Shown here: one piece after another, positions 1 to 6,982 of the stretch
How the letters are laid out: the number at the start of each line of letters is the position of its first letter
How positions within the stretch are numbered: position 1 is the stretch's first letter
From: WHTB01 sp050699035
GTDB taxonomy: Bacteria; Actinomycetota; Actinomycetes; Propionibacteriales; Nocardioidaceae
Direction of reading: 5' to 3'
Assembly (NCBI GenBank): GCA_050699035.1
Contig: JBOHDE010000179.1
Coordinates: 1-8,214, forward strand
DNA: 8,214 nt
Program-made: the position numbers and the translations under genes
The notes under the pieces: generated by a model
Seen by the model: the letters and a program-made list of their open reading frames with translations, nothing else
Database searches by the model: none
What the model was told of the DNA's origin: nothing

Positions 1-539
1 GCGGCCATCTGGTCGAGGGTCCGGGCGACGTGGGCCTTGGGTCGTGCATGCAGCCGGTGCGCCAGCGTCGCGGTGTCGGCGTCGAGGACCACCAGGACGT
101 CGAGCAGCTGCGCGGACATCTCCATGCGCGCCTGCCACCAGGCCGCCGCCAACGGGTCGTCGCGCAGCTGCGCCATCCGACCCAGCGTGTACGCAGGTCC
201 CTGATCGAGCAGAACGACGGTGCGCGGTGCGCGCCGCCGTCCGACGGTGCGCGGCGCCGCGCCCAGCCGACCGGCCCAGGCCGCCCAGCGGAGCCGGCCG
301 ACTCCGGCCGGTGGCCGGGTCCACAGCACCGGCCAGGCTGCGACCACAGACTTGACCAGCGCGGGGAGGTCACTCCTGCGGTGCTCCTTCAGCACCACGA
401 CGCCCGGTGTCTCGGCCAACCCGGCGGCGACGCTCGACTTGCCGGACGCCGGCGGGCCGAGCAGCTCGACGACGCGGACGGCCGGCCTCGCGTGACTGGC
501 CGCCCGGCCAGTCGACCGGCCAGCCGAACCGCCGCTCAC
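1..539 (-). CDS. Small P-loop kinase-like protein (3' end outside window)
   Basis: The first 179 residues are visible; the gene runs off the left edge. I read this frame by hand: it is open from GTG 537-539 to position 1. A short disordered Ser/Gly/Arg/Ala-rich leader (1-20) precedes VVELLGPPASGKSS (23-36), a Walker A loop with Lys34. VVLLDQG (108-114) is a Walker B-like strand in the position of the DR motif of nucleotide kinases, and LVVLDAD (149-155) followed by AHRLHARPKAH is the strand and Arg/Lys-rich lid start seen in adenylate/thymidylate-kinase-like proteins. A small cytoplasmic kinase is predicted; the substrate cannot be told. The start overlaps the upstream gene's stop as GTGA, so it is probably translated together with, and works with, the NTase-kinase protein. 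A later start is unlikely because no Met or Val start with a better ribosome site lies between residue 1 and the P-loop. Confidence 0.75.
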   Translation of the reverse strand, partial: MSGGSAGRSTGRAASHARPAVRVVELLGPPASGKSSVAAGLAETPGVVVLKEHRRSDLPALVKSVVAAWPVLWTRPPAGVGRLRWAAWAGRLGAAPRTVGRRRAPRTVVLLDQGPAYTLGRMAQLRDDPLAAAWWQARMEMSAQLLDVLVVLDADTATLAHRLHARPKAHVARTLDQMA

Positions 540-2059
540 AGCCGGTCCCAGACCGCCCGCCGGATCTCGGCGAGCACGGCCTCCGGTGGCTGCGAGGCGT
601 CGACCACCACGGCTTCGGTGCCCGACCAGTCCGCGTGGAACACCTCGGTGTTGCGGGCCCGCACGTACGTCGACTCCTCGTCGATCCGGCGGGCGACCGC
701 GATCTCGGGGTCGATCCGCAGCACCACGAGCACGTCCGGCGGTGCGATGTGGGCGTACGTCCGGCGCTCGGCCTCCATCAGCAACCGGGTCACGCGACCC
801 TTCCTGGTCGGCTGCCTGGCCAGCCACGTCGTCCGTGGCCCGTCCATCAGGCTGATCTGGGGCAGCGGCCAGCGGTCGGAGATGACGATCCCGCCGGCAT
901 CCGACACCCGCCGCAGGCCGCGGTAGTCGCGCAGCCGGTCCCGCCCGGTCAGCAGGTGCCACAGCGCCCACGCGTTGCCGGGGAAGTCGTCCGCCGTCGC
1001 GGTCCGCGGGTCGATGACGGCCTTCGTGCTGGGCAGCAGGCCGATCCGCCGCCCGACGTACATCGGACCCTTCACGCCGAGCGTCAACAGGGACGGCCGC
1101 GGTTTGCCCAGATGGGTCTGCCGGACGACGAAGATCTTGCTCAGCCATGCCGCCGTACCCTCGACCGCGGTCGACTTGCCGGCACCGTCACCGCCGACGA
1201 TGGCGACGGTGGCGCCGGCCCGGGTCAGCCGCTTGCGCACCGGCACGTTGAACACGTACCGCCGGGTGCCCCAGGTGCCGCGGCGCACCGCGCGCAGCGA
1301 CATGTCCAGCATCGGATGGCGGCGGGCGTTCGGCCGGAGGGCGTGCAGCAGTGCCTGGCCGGTGGCGAGCCGCTTCGTCAGCGGCTGGCCGGTGGAGATC
1401 GCGGCCAGGCAGCGCTCCCAGAGGTCGACGCCGATCCCGGCCAGGTGCCGGCGCACGACCTCACGGGTCTCGTCGAGGTCGGCCCGTTCGAGCAGCCAGC
1501 CGAGCTCCCGCTGCTCGTTCGCGCCGATCGTGCCCTTGCCGATCAGCACGGCGTCCCAGGTGGCGTGCTTGAGGATCATCCGGACGACGAACACCGCAAG
1601 CTCGAACTCCGCTGCCGGGATCGGGAAGATCTCGCCGTTCGGTGACGACGACGACGCCAGGTACGGCACCTCCAGGGGGAGCCGGTAGTTCTTCGTCGTG
1701 TCGTCGCCGAGCACCAGCATGACGTGGGCGTGGATGTGCACGAAGCGCCCGGTCTCGGCGTCCAGCGAGTAGTGGTGCGAGACGCCGGGGTGCTCGCGCC
1801 CGCCGGGCGCCTGGGCGTGCCGGAAGCCGAGTCGCGCGAGGATCTCGGCGAACGCCTGGCCGTCGGCCCGGTGGATCAGCAGGTCGAGGTCGTTCTCCCC
1901 GCGCGCGGAGCGGTCGAGCATGTCGTTGCTCTTCCAGTGGCAGTACCGCACGCCGGCGGCCTCCAGCGCGTCGCACAGGTCGACGACCCCCTGCAGCGTG
2001 CCCAGGGGTACGACCCGCGGGGGGAGTGTCTGGATCGACGTGATCGCTACCTTTGACAT
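536..2059 (-). CDS. Two-domain protein: nucleotidyltransferase-like plus thymidylate-kinase-like P-loop domain
   Basis: Protein of 507 aa, apparently soluble and cytoplasmic. The N-terminal half (about 20-215) resembles the uncharacterised nucleotidyltransferases of the NTP_transf_5 type: HWKSNDMLDR (41-50), then GENDLDLL (54-61) with the metal-binding pair D57/D59, then a GFR segment (78-80). The strand that usually carries the third acidic residue reads VHIHAHVML (107-115), histidine-rich with no acid. The C-terminal half (about 280-507) is thymidylate-kinase-like: Walker A GGDGAGKST (289-297) with the Asp typical of TMK, SDRW (394-397) in place of the DRY motif, PDVLVVLRIDPEIAVARR (441-458) matching the TMK strand-helix, and VVVDAS (485-490) near the end. 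Phosphoryl transfer to a nucleotide, sugar or small molecule is inferred; the substrate is unknown. It is about twice the length of a housekeeping dTMP kinase, and its operon position points to glycan work. It overlaps the next gene by GTGA. Confidence 0.82.
   Translation of the reverse strand: MSKVAITSIQTLPPRVVPLGTLQGVVDLCDALEAAGVRYCHWKSNDMLDRSARGENDLDLLIHRADGQAFAEILARLGFRHAQAPGGREHPGVSHHYSLDAETGRFVHIHAHVMLVLGDDTTKNYRLPLEVPYLASSSSPNGEIFPIPAAEFELAVFVVRMILKHATWDAVLIGKGTIGANEQRELGWLLERADLDETREVVRRHLAGIGVDLWERCLAAISTGQPLTKRLATGQALLHALRPNARRHPMLDMSLRAVRRGTWGTRRYVFNVPVRKRLTRAGATVAIVGGDGAGKSTAVEGTAAWLSKIFVVRQTHLGKPRPSLLTLGVKGPMYVGRRIGLLPSTKAVIDPRTATADDFPGNAWALWHLLTGRDRLRDYRGLRRVSDAGGIVISDRWPLPQISLMDGPRTTWLARQPTRKGRVTRLLMEAERRTYAHIAPPDVLVVLRIDPEIAVARRIDEESTYVRARNTEVFHADWSGTEAVVVDASQPPEAVLAEIRRAVWDRL
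546..550 (-). promoter_or_regulatory. Weak ribosome binding site of the last kinase gene
   Basis: TGGGA on the minus strand lies 6 nt before GTG 537-539. It is modest, but together with the GTGA overlap it supports coupled initiation. Confidence 0.4.
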
Positions 2060-2061
2060 GC

Positions 2062-4137
2062 TCAGATCCCCTTGTTCTCATGCCTGATCGGGTGAATGTC
2101 GTCGAGCATGTCGTGGCCGGCCCACGAGCCCGGTTGCTGCCCGTTGCGGCGGTCGTGGCCGTTGAGCGGGCCGGTCACCCGGTGCTGGCTGCGGGCCAGC
2201 CGGGCGCGCCGGCGGTCGGACAGGTAGATCCAGGCGACGGCCAGGGCGAGCCCGGTCCCGGCGCCCGCGGCGACGAGACCCTTCAGGTCCGGTCGCAGGG
2301 CCGACGGCGAGGCGTACGCCTCCTCGAGGATCGCCACCCGGGCGCTGCCACCGGTGCGCCTGACCTGGTCGCGCATCTCGTCGTAGTTCGTCTGCATCTC
2401 GGTGAGCGTCTCGCGCAGCCTGTTCGCGGCGGTGGCGAACTCGGCCGCCTCCTCGGGGGTCGACGCCTGGTCGACCTTCTTCTGGGCCTTGCGGATCTGG
2501 TCCTGCGTGGCGGTGATGTCCTTCTCGAGCCGGTCGACCTGCTCGACCGCGAACTCGTCCTGGGCACTGAGCTGCCGCTGCTTGGTGAGCGCGACCAGCT
2601 GGTCGGCGACCGCGCCGGCCAGCCCCTCCGCCTCGTGCATCTTCGGTGCGCTGGTGGTGATCTGGACCAGCTGCGGGTTGTTGTCACCCGGCTGCGCGTG
2701 CACCTGCAGGCGCAGCGTCCGCCAGTCGTCGGCGAACCCCTCCTCGGCCACCGGCTTGAGTACCGGTTCCCGCCTCACCAGGTCGGAGTAGGTGGCGGCC
2801 AGCGCGGCGGCTGCCTTGAGACCCTCCTCGTCGGCCGGGCCGCCGATCACGTCGCCCACCAGCAGGTTGGTCGTCGCGTGGTACTCCGGCGGTTGCACCT
2901 GCGAGTACGCCATGCCGCCCAGCCCGCCGATGATCGTGAGCACGGCGACCAGGCGGATCCGGTCGCGCATCCGCGCCACCAGGCCGACGCTCTCGACGCC
3001 CCCTGACCCAGCCACCACCCGAGGCGGCAGCTGGACGGTTTCGTTGCGTTCCATCACGGTCATGTAGATCTCTCCGTACGCGTTGTTCATGGCTCGGACA
3101 CTGAAGTACTCGCTGACGCACTGGCGCTGGTCCCACCCGAGCTCATGCCGGTCGGCGGTCGGCATGTACAGCACCCGCCACAGGGCGCGGGCGAACCCGG
3201 CCACGTCGCCGACCGGCACGAGCTGGACGCCGGGCGCCGCCACCGCGATCTCGCGGTGCGGGGGGATGTCGGAGAGGATCACGGGACATTCGCAGGCCAT
3301 CGCCTCGAGGACCGCGACCGGCAGCCCTTCGCCACCCGACGCGGACACGAACACGTCCGCGGTCGACAGCACCCCGTAGACCTGGTCGCGCGGGATGATG
3401 CCGGTGACCGTGACCCGGTCGTGGACCATCGAGTGCAGCACGTCGGTCTGCAGCCGGTCGCGCAGCGGGCCGTCGCCGACGAACACCAGGTCTCCGTGCG
3501 GGAGCTCGGCCCGCTCGAACGCCCGGAGCACCGTCGACGGGTCCTTCAGCGGGATCAGCCTGTTCACCGAGGCGACCACCGGCCCGTTCGCCGGCGTCTC
3601 TGGTACGGGCAGCGCTTCGAGCACCCGGTCGATCCGGTCGACGTCCACGCCGTTCGGCACGACCTCCAGCTTGCGGCGGAAGGCCCGACGGAGCAGCCAG
3701 GGCAGCGAGTCGCGGGCGGCGTGTCCGCACATCACGACGGTGGGGTAGAGCAACAGGATCAGGTAGAGGAAGGCCCGGTTGCGCCGCCGGAAGTTGTCCC
3801 ACGAGTTGTGCACGGTGAACACCAGGTTGCGGCGCGACCGCCGGGTCAGCAGGTACGCCGCCAGGGTCAGCACCCCACTGGAGGGCGAGTGCACGTGCAC
3901 GACGTCGTACGGCCCGAGATCCAGGGCGCGGCGAACCGTCCGCATCGACCCGCGTTTGCCGGAGCCCTCGACGAGCCGCAGGCCGGACGGCGGGGTGACG
4001 TCGGCCGGGAACAGGGAGCAGACCGTGATGCGGCGCTGTGCGAGGACCGGGAGACAGTGCTCGTTGTATTGGCTGTTGGTGGCGCCGGCGCGCACGATCA
4101 CGTGGAGTACCGAGGGCCCGATCGTTGCTCGGTTCAC
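2062..4137 (-). CDS. Fused GT4 glycosyltransferase and Wzz-type chain-length determinant
   Basis: A single open frame of 691 aa joins two proteins normally encoded apart. Residues 1-358 are a full-length GT4 glycosyltransferase: LHVIVRAG near the start, DVVHVHSPSSG (78-88), FTVHNSWD (107-114), VPNGVDVDRID (160-170), ASVNRLIPLKDP (189-200) and EX7E E270/E278. Residues about 385-640 are a Wzz/chain-length determinant: first membrane helix at about 394-411, an extracytoplasmic part with a charged, Gln/Glu-rich predicted coiled coil (about 515-595), the Pro-containing stretch P611/P616 before the second helix (about 619-638), then a basic 50-residue cytoplasmic tail. No Walker motifs or tyrosine cluster follow, so it is not a Wzc-type tyrosine kinase. 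Predicted roles are cytoplasmic sugar transfer and control of polymer length with Wzy. GTG start overlaps the polymerase stop (GTGA); the next gene begins 2 nt after the stop. A good ribosome site and ATG (3061-3063) at the join could also yield Wzz alone. Confidence 0.86.
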   Translation of the reverse strand: MNRATIGPSVLHVIVRAGATNSQYNEHCLPVLAQRRITVCSLFPADVTPPSGLRLVEGSGKRGSMRTVRRALDLGPYDVVHVHSPSSGVLTLAAYLLTRRSRRNLVFTVHNSWDNFRRRNRAFLYLILLLYPTVVMCGHAARDSLPWLLRRAFRRKLEVVPNGVDVDRIDRVLEALPVPETPANGPVVASVNRLIPLKDPSTVLRAFERAELPHGDLVFVGDGPLRDRLQTDVLHSMVHDRVTVTGIIPRDQVYGVLSTADVFVSASGGEGLPVAVLEAMACECPVILSDIPPHREIAVAAPGVQLVPVGDVAGFARALWRVLYMPTADRHELGWDQRQCVSEYFSVRAMNNAYGEIYMTVMERNETVQLPPRVVAGSGGVESVGLVARMRDRIRLVAVLTIIGGLGGMAYSQVQPPEYHATTNLLVGDVIGGPADEEGLKAAAALAATYSDLVRREPVLKPVAEEGFADDWRTLRLQVHAQPGDNNPQLVQITTSAPKMHEAEGLAGAVADQLVALTKQRQLSAQDEFAVEQVDRLEKDITATQDQIRKAQKKVDQASTPEEAAEFATAANRLRETLTEMQTNYDEMRDQVRRTGGSARVAILEEAYASPSALRPDLKGLVAAGAGTGLALAVAWIYLSDRRRARLARSQHRVTGPLNGHDRRNGQQPGSWAGHDMLDDIHPIRHENKGI
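2068..2073 (-). promoter_or_regulatory. Ribosome binding site of the NTase-kinase gene
   Basis: AAGGGG on the minus strand, within the last codons of the GT-Wzz gene, lies 8 nt before ATG 2057-2059 and supports that start. Confidence 0.65.
3061..3075 (-). promoter_or_regulatory. Possible internal ribosome site and start for a separate Wzz protein
   Basis: On the minus strand GGAGAG (3070-3075) lies 6 nt before an in-frame ATG (3061-3063), codon 359 of the fused gene. Initiation here would give a 333-aa Wzz protein (MTVMERNETVQ...) with about 35 cytoplasmic residues before its first membrane helix, a normal Wzz layout. The motif also encodes Gly-Glu of the glycosyltransferase's last helix, so it may be chance. 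The ATG is followed by A, giving ATGA, the same junction type seen elsewhere in this operon, although the TGA is out of the glycosyltransferase frame. Confidence 0.45.
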
Positions 4138-5405
4138 GAGGCGATCACCTTCCGCGGGTCGTGTCGGCGGACACCGTCGACGATGGCGAGACCGAGCGTG
4201 ACGATCAGCCAGTAGTGGCGGTCGAGCAGCTCCGGGGCGAACAGGAAGATGACGAGGACACCGGCGAAGGCGGACGCCATCGCCCACAGCAGCTGACGGT
4301 CCAGTGCGCTGGCCCGGGCGTACGCGGCGCCGAGGTCTCGGAACCAGGTGACGAAGATGGCCGCGAACGCCAGGGTGCCGAAGACACCGACCTGGACGAG
4401 CAGCTGGAGCCACAGGTTGTGCGGCAGCTGTGGCGTTGCCTCCTGGTCGTAGTCGACGGTGACGTAGCGGAAGTTGTCGAGGCCCGTACCGAGGAAGGGT
4501 GAGTCGACGAAGGCCCGGATGCCCGCGTTGTTCAGGTGCTCACGGTCGCCGACCAGCTTGCCCTGGTCCTCCGCGCTGAAGCTCCGCTCGATCCGGTCCT
4601 CCAGCGTGGTGGGCAGCTGTCCGGTGCTCGCGAGCAAGACGCCGACCAGGGCGAGGCCCGCCGTCAGACCGCCCGCCCGGAGCAGCATCCGCCCGACGCC
4701 GATCGACGGCCGCGCCACGATGAAGACGAACAGCGCGACCAGGGCGCCGAGCATGCTGCTGCGGGATGCCGACGCGGCCAGCGACCACACGACGAGGTAG
4801 CCCGACCCGAGACAGGCCAGCCCGGCGACGAACTGGTAGCGGGGGGCCAGTGTGCGTACCCCCAGCCAGAGGACGACCAGGAACGGCAACAGGTAGGCGG
4901 CGGGGTAGCCCAGCCGGTTCGGGTTCTCGCTGTAGAAGACGAGCACACGCCCCGCGCCCTGGGTGTGCTGCGTGAGGAAGGCGTGCAGGATCGCGCCCAG
5001 CGTGCCGGCGCACAGGAAGAACACGCTTGCGAGCACCGCGCGCCGCGAACGGACGACCGAGTACACGACCGGGACCAGCAAGAAGAAGACGAACACGTAC
5101 GTCAGGACCTGGGTCAGGGCCTCGACCGGGTACGTCGCTCGGAACGCGCTGAAGAGTGCCGCGAGCAGGAAGACGTGGGCGGCGACCAGGTAGCGCGTCG
5201 GCGGCATCCGCAGCTGCCGCTGACCGAGGAGCAGCAGGAACGCGACCCCGATCAGGAAGTCGTAGACGGTGAAGCTCTTCACCAGCAGCAGGTTCAGCGG
5301 CGCCAGCGCGCTGCCGCCGATCACCAGGACCTGTGCTGCGGTGGGCGTACCCCAGCGCTCGGTCGGCAGCGCGACGACGCGGGTCACCGGTGTCGTGGTG
5401 CTCAT
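4134..5405 (-). CDS. wzy: Wzy-type polysaccharide polymerase / O-antigen ligase family protein
   Basis: Polytopic membrane protein of 423 aa of the O-antigen ligase/polymerase family (Wzy_C-type), predicted to link flipped repeat units into a polymer on the outer face of the membrane. About 11-12 hydrophobic helices are visible, including 25-42, 47-60, 72-88, 95-118, 122-143, 168-184, 218-232, 243-260, 331-354, 372-391 and 397-410. The large extracytoplasmic loop between about 261 and 330 holds the family signature: SRSS (214-217) ahead of it, GTGLDNFR (306-313) and LPHNLW (327-332) with His329, the histidine usually essential in this family. Start and stop are both overlaps: ATGA with the flippase upstream and GTGA with the glycosyltransferase-Wzz gene downstream. 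WaaL-type ligases and Wzy polymerases share this domain; the neighbouring wzx and wzz domains and the likely absence of a lipid A acceptor in an actinomycete favour polymerase, or a ligase attaching glycan to the wall. Confidence 0.87.
   Translation of the reverse strand: MSTTTPVTRVVALPTERWGTPTAAQVLVIGGSALAPLNLLLVKSFTVYDFLIGVAFLLLLGQRQLRMPPTRYLVAAHVFLLAALFSAFRATYPVEALTQVLTYVFVFFLLVPVVYSVVRSRRAVLASVFFLCAGTLGAILHAFLTQHTQGAGRVLVFYSENPNRLGYPAAYLLPFLVVLWLGVRTLAPRYQFVAGLACLGSGYLVVWSLAASASRSSMLGALVALFVFIVARPSIGVGRMLLRAGGLTAGLALVGVLLASTGQLPTTLEDRIERSFSAEDQGKLVGDREHLNNAGIRAFVDSPFLGTGLDNFRYVTVDYDQEATPQLPHNLWLQLLVQVGVFGTLAFAAIFVTWFRDLGAAYARASALDRQLLWAMASAFAGVLVIFLFAPELLDRHYWLIVTLGLAIVDGVRRHDPRKVIAS
4144..4153 (-). 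promoter_or_regulatory. Ribosome binding site supporting the GTG start of the GT-Wzz gene
   Basis: GGAAGGTGAT on the minus strand lies 6 nt before GTG 4135-4137. The reading frame extends further upstream without a stop, but that stretch overlaps the conserved polymerase C-terminus. The ribosome site plus the GTGA overlap fix the start here, directly before a typical GT4 first strand (SVLHVIVRAG). Confidence 0.65.
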
Positions 5406-6982
5406 GCCGACGTCCCCTTCGCGCGCGGCAGGACGGCGCGGGCCCGGCCGACCAGCCGGCGTTGCTGCGCCCGGCTCAGGCCGGCGACGGCCGCCAGCGC
5501 GCCGACCACGACGACGGTGACGGCGACACCGGGTACGAGGCTGAGCCACGACTCGGTGTGCAGTGCCGGGGCGGCGGCGTAGGCACCGGCGAACGCCAGC
5601 GCGGTGACCAGGGTGGGCCGGATCGCGGCCAGCAGCTGGGCGGCGAGGGACAGGCCCAGCACCCTGCCGACCGCCCACGGCGCCGCGAGCCCGAGCACGG
5701 CCCGACCCGCCACCAGACCGAGGCAGAGGCCGACGACACCGCCGTCGAGCACGCCGACGCCGACGATGGCGAGACCGATCGAGGCGACGGCGGCGACCAC
5801 CCCGGCGACCACCTTCACCCGCGGGATCAGGGCGACGTCGATGACGTAGGTGTCGCTGCGGATCATCGCGACCTGCATGCCGAGTACGACGACGAGCAGG
5901 CTGGCCAGCCGGCCGGCGTACAGGTCGTCGCCGACCCACAGGCCGACGAACGAGCCGTTCCAGATGATTACGGTCGCACCGGCCGCCGTACCCGTGAGCC
6001 AGATCAGCGACATCACCTCGCCCCGCAGCCGGCCGGCCTTCGGTAGGTTCCCGGCGCCGAGGTACGCGCCGATGCCGGGGATGGTTGCCTGGACGAGCAG
6101 GGCGAGCACCTGGGTCAGCGAGTCCGCGACGAACTTCGTCAGCGCGAACGCCGCGACCAGGGTCAGCGAGGCGAACGCCGCCAGCACGAGCACGTCGCTG
6201 GCGATCATCAGCTCCAGGACGAACTTCCAGCCGAGGAACCAGGCCGACAGGCCCAGGAACCAGCGGACCAGCTTCCGGGTCGGCCGGCTCGCGCCGAACC
6301 ACGGCAGGTGTCGCAGCGTGACCCGCCAGAAGACCAGCCCGGTGAGGACCGTCGTCAGCACGGTGGCCCCGGCGACGCCCGGGAGGCCGAGGTCCAGCTG
6401 GACGGCGAGCACGACCAGGCCGCCACCGGCGGCGACCAGCACCGTCGACACGCCCATCCGGGTGTAGCCCAGGTTCTCGCCCTGCAGGGTCGACCGCGGC
6501 AGCGTGACCAGGGTGACGGCCATCGCGTCGAGCACCAGGACGGCCGCCGCGACCCGGATCTCGGTCACCTGGCCGGCGGGTACGTCGAGCAGGTGCGGGC
6601 CGAGCCACACCCCGAGGCCGCCGGCGGTGAGCAGCAGCGGGAGGAAGATCAGCCAGACCACGATCGCGCAGCCGATCAGCTGGCGCTTCTCCTGCGGGGT
6701 CGCCGTCCACTGCCGGTTGGCAATCGCGAACTGCAGCGCCTGCGCCGAGCGGCCGCTGGCGCCCCAGACGTACCCGGACCACTGCCACAGGACGCGCCAC
6801 GCGCCGAACATCTGCGGGCCGAGGCCGGCGACCAGGAGCGGGCTGACGACAAGCTCGACGAGGGCGCGGACGCCGTAGTCCAGGCCGGAGGCGACCGCGT
6901 TGAGCGACGCCCGCCCGGTCAGGCTACGGCCCGCAGGCCGCGCCGCCTCTGCGGTGAGGTCGGCGGAGTCCCCTCTGCCCAT
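5402..6982 (-). CDS. wzx: Wzx-like polysaccharide flippase (MOP superfamily)
   Basis: Integral membrane protein of 526 aa, predicted to flip undecaprenyl-diphosphate-linked repeat units from the cytoplasmic to the outer face of the membrane. It is almost entirely hydrophobic helices separated by short charged loops, about 12-14 segments, and no enzymatic motif is visible. The family-like start (SLTGRASLNAVASGLDYGVR, about residues 20-39, then VSPLLVAGLG) precedes the first helix. A central stretch around 279-310 (ALTKFVADSLTQ followed by an IPGIGAYLG segment) and the following GSFVGLWVG loop resemble Wzx/polysaccharide-synthesis transporters. Length is slightly above the usual 400-500 aa. ATG 6982 was chosen for its G-rich ribosome site; starts at 7012 (ATG) or 7045 (GTG) would add 10 or 21 residues. 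The stop overlaps the next gene's start as ATGA, implying coupled translation. A MurJ-like or teichoic-acid flippase is the alternative, less likely next to wzy and wzz. Confidence 0.88.
   Translation of the reverse strand: MGRGDSADLTAEAARPAGRSLTGRASLNAVASGLDYGVRALVELVVSPLLVAGLGPQMFGAWRVLWQWSGYVWGASGRSAQALQFAIANRQWTATPQEKRQLIGCAIVVWLIFLPLLLTAGGLGVWLGPHLLDVPAGQVTEIRVAAAVLVLDAMAVTLVTLPRSTLQGENLGYTRMGVSTVLVAAGGGLVVLAVQLDLGLPGVAGATVLTTVLTGLVFWRVTLRHLPWFGASRPTRKLVRWFLGLSAWFLGWKFVLELMIASDVLVLAAFASLTLVAAFALTKFVADSLTQVLALLVQATIPGIGAYLGAGNLPKAGRLRGEVMSLIWLTGTAAGATVIIWNGSFVGLWVGDDLYAGRLASLLVVVLGMQVAMIRSDTYVIDVALIPRVKVVAGVVAAVASIGLAIVGVGVLDGGVVGLCLGLVAGRAVLGLAAPWAVGRVLGLSLAAQLLAAIRPTLVTALAFAGAYAAAPALHTESWLSLVPGVAVTVVVVGALAAVAGLSRAQQRRLVGRARAVLPRAKGTSA
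5413..5419 (-). promoter_or_regulatory. Ribosome binding site of the polymerase gene
   Basis: AAGGGGA on the minus strand lies 7 nt before the ATG at 5403-5405, inside the end of the flippase gene. It confirms that start, which forms an ATGA overlap with the flippase stop. Confidence 0.65.

Noticed and set aside
1152..1222. Housekeeping dTMP kinase (tmk) from the Walker A region
   Set aside because: The P-loop and neighbouring motifs are TMK-like, but the protein is far too long, carries an NTase-like N-terminal half, has SDRW rather than DRY, and sits in a glycan operon.
407..1645. Long open frame on the plus strand (412 codons), opposite the NTase-kinase gene
   Set aside because: It mirrors the codon structure of the minus-strand gene, has a Pro/Arg/Gly/Asp-rich sequence with no recognisable domain, and is typical of antisense frames in high-GC DNA. 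The same applies to plus-strand frames at 30-926, 975-1688, 2053-3006, 3145-4215, 4536-5582 and 6308-7003.
1644..1656. GACGACGACGACG short tandem repeat
   Set aside because: Only four units long, and it encodes a Ser run (residues 136-139) in a loop of the NTase domain; no sign of a phase-variable or mobile repeat.
2062..3063. Wzc-type bacterial tyrosine kinase
   Set aside because: After the second membrane helix there are only about 50 residues, with no Walker A/A'/B motifs and no tyrosine-rich tail.
4138..4413. Upstream in-frame extension of the GT-Wzz gene to 4413
   Set aside because: It overlaps the conserved end of the polymerase gene in another frame and is low-complexity. GTG 4135-4137 has a good ribosome site and sits just before the first GT4 strand.
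5406..6800. Upstream in-frame extension of the polymerase frame to 6800 on the minus strand
   Set aside because: The extension is an Arg/Pro/Ala-rich frame-shifted reading of the flippase gene. The true start is the ATG at 5403-5405 with its ribosome site and ATGA overlap.
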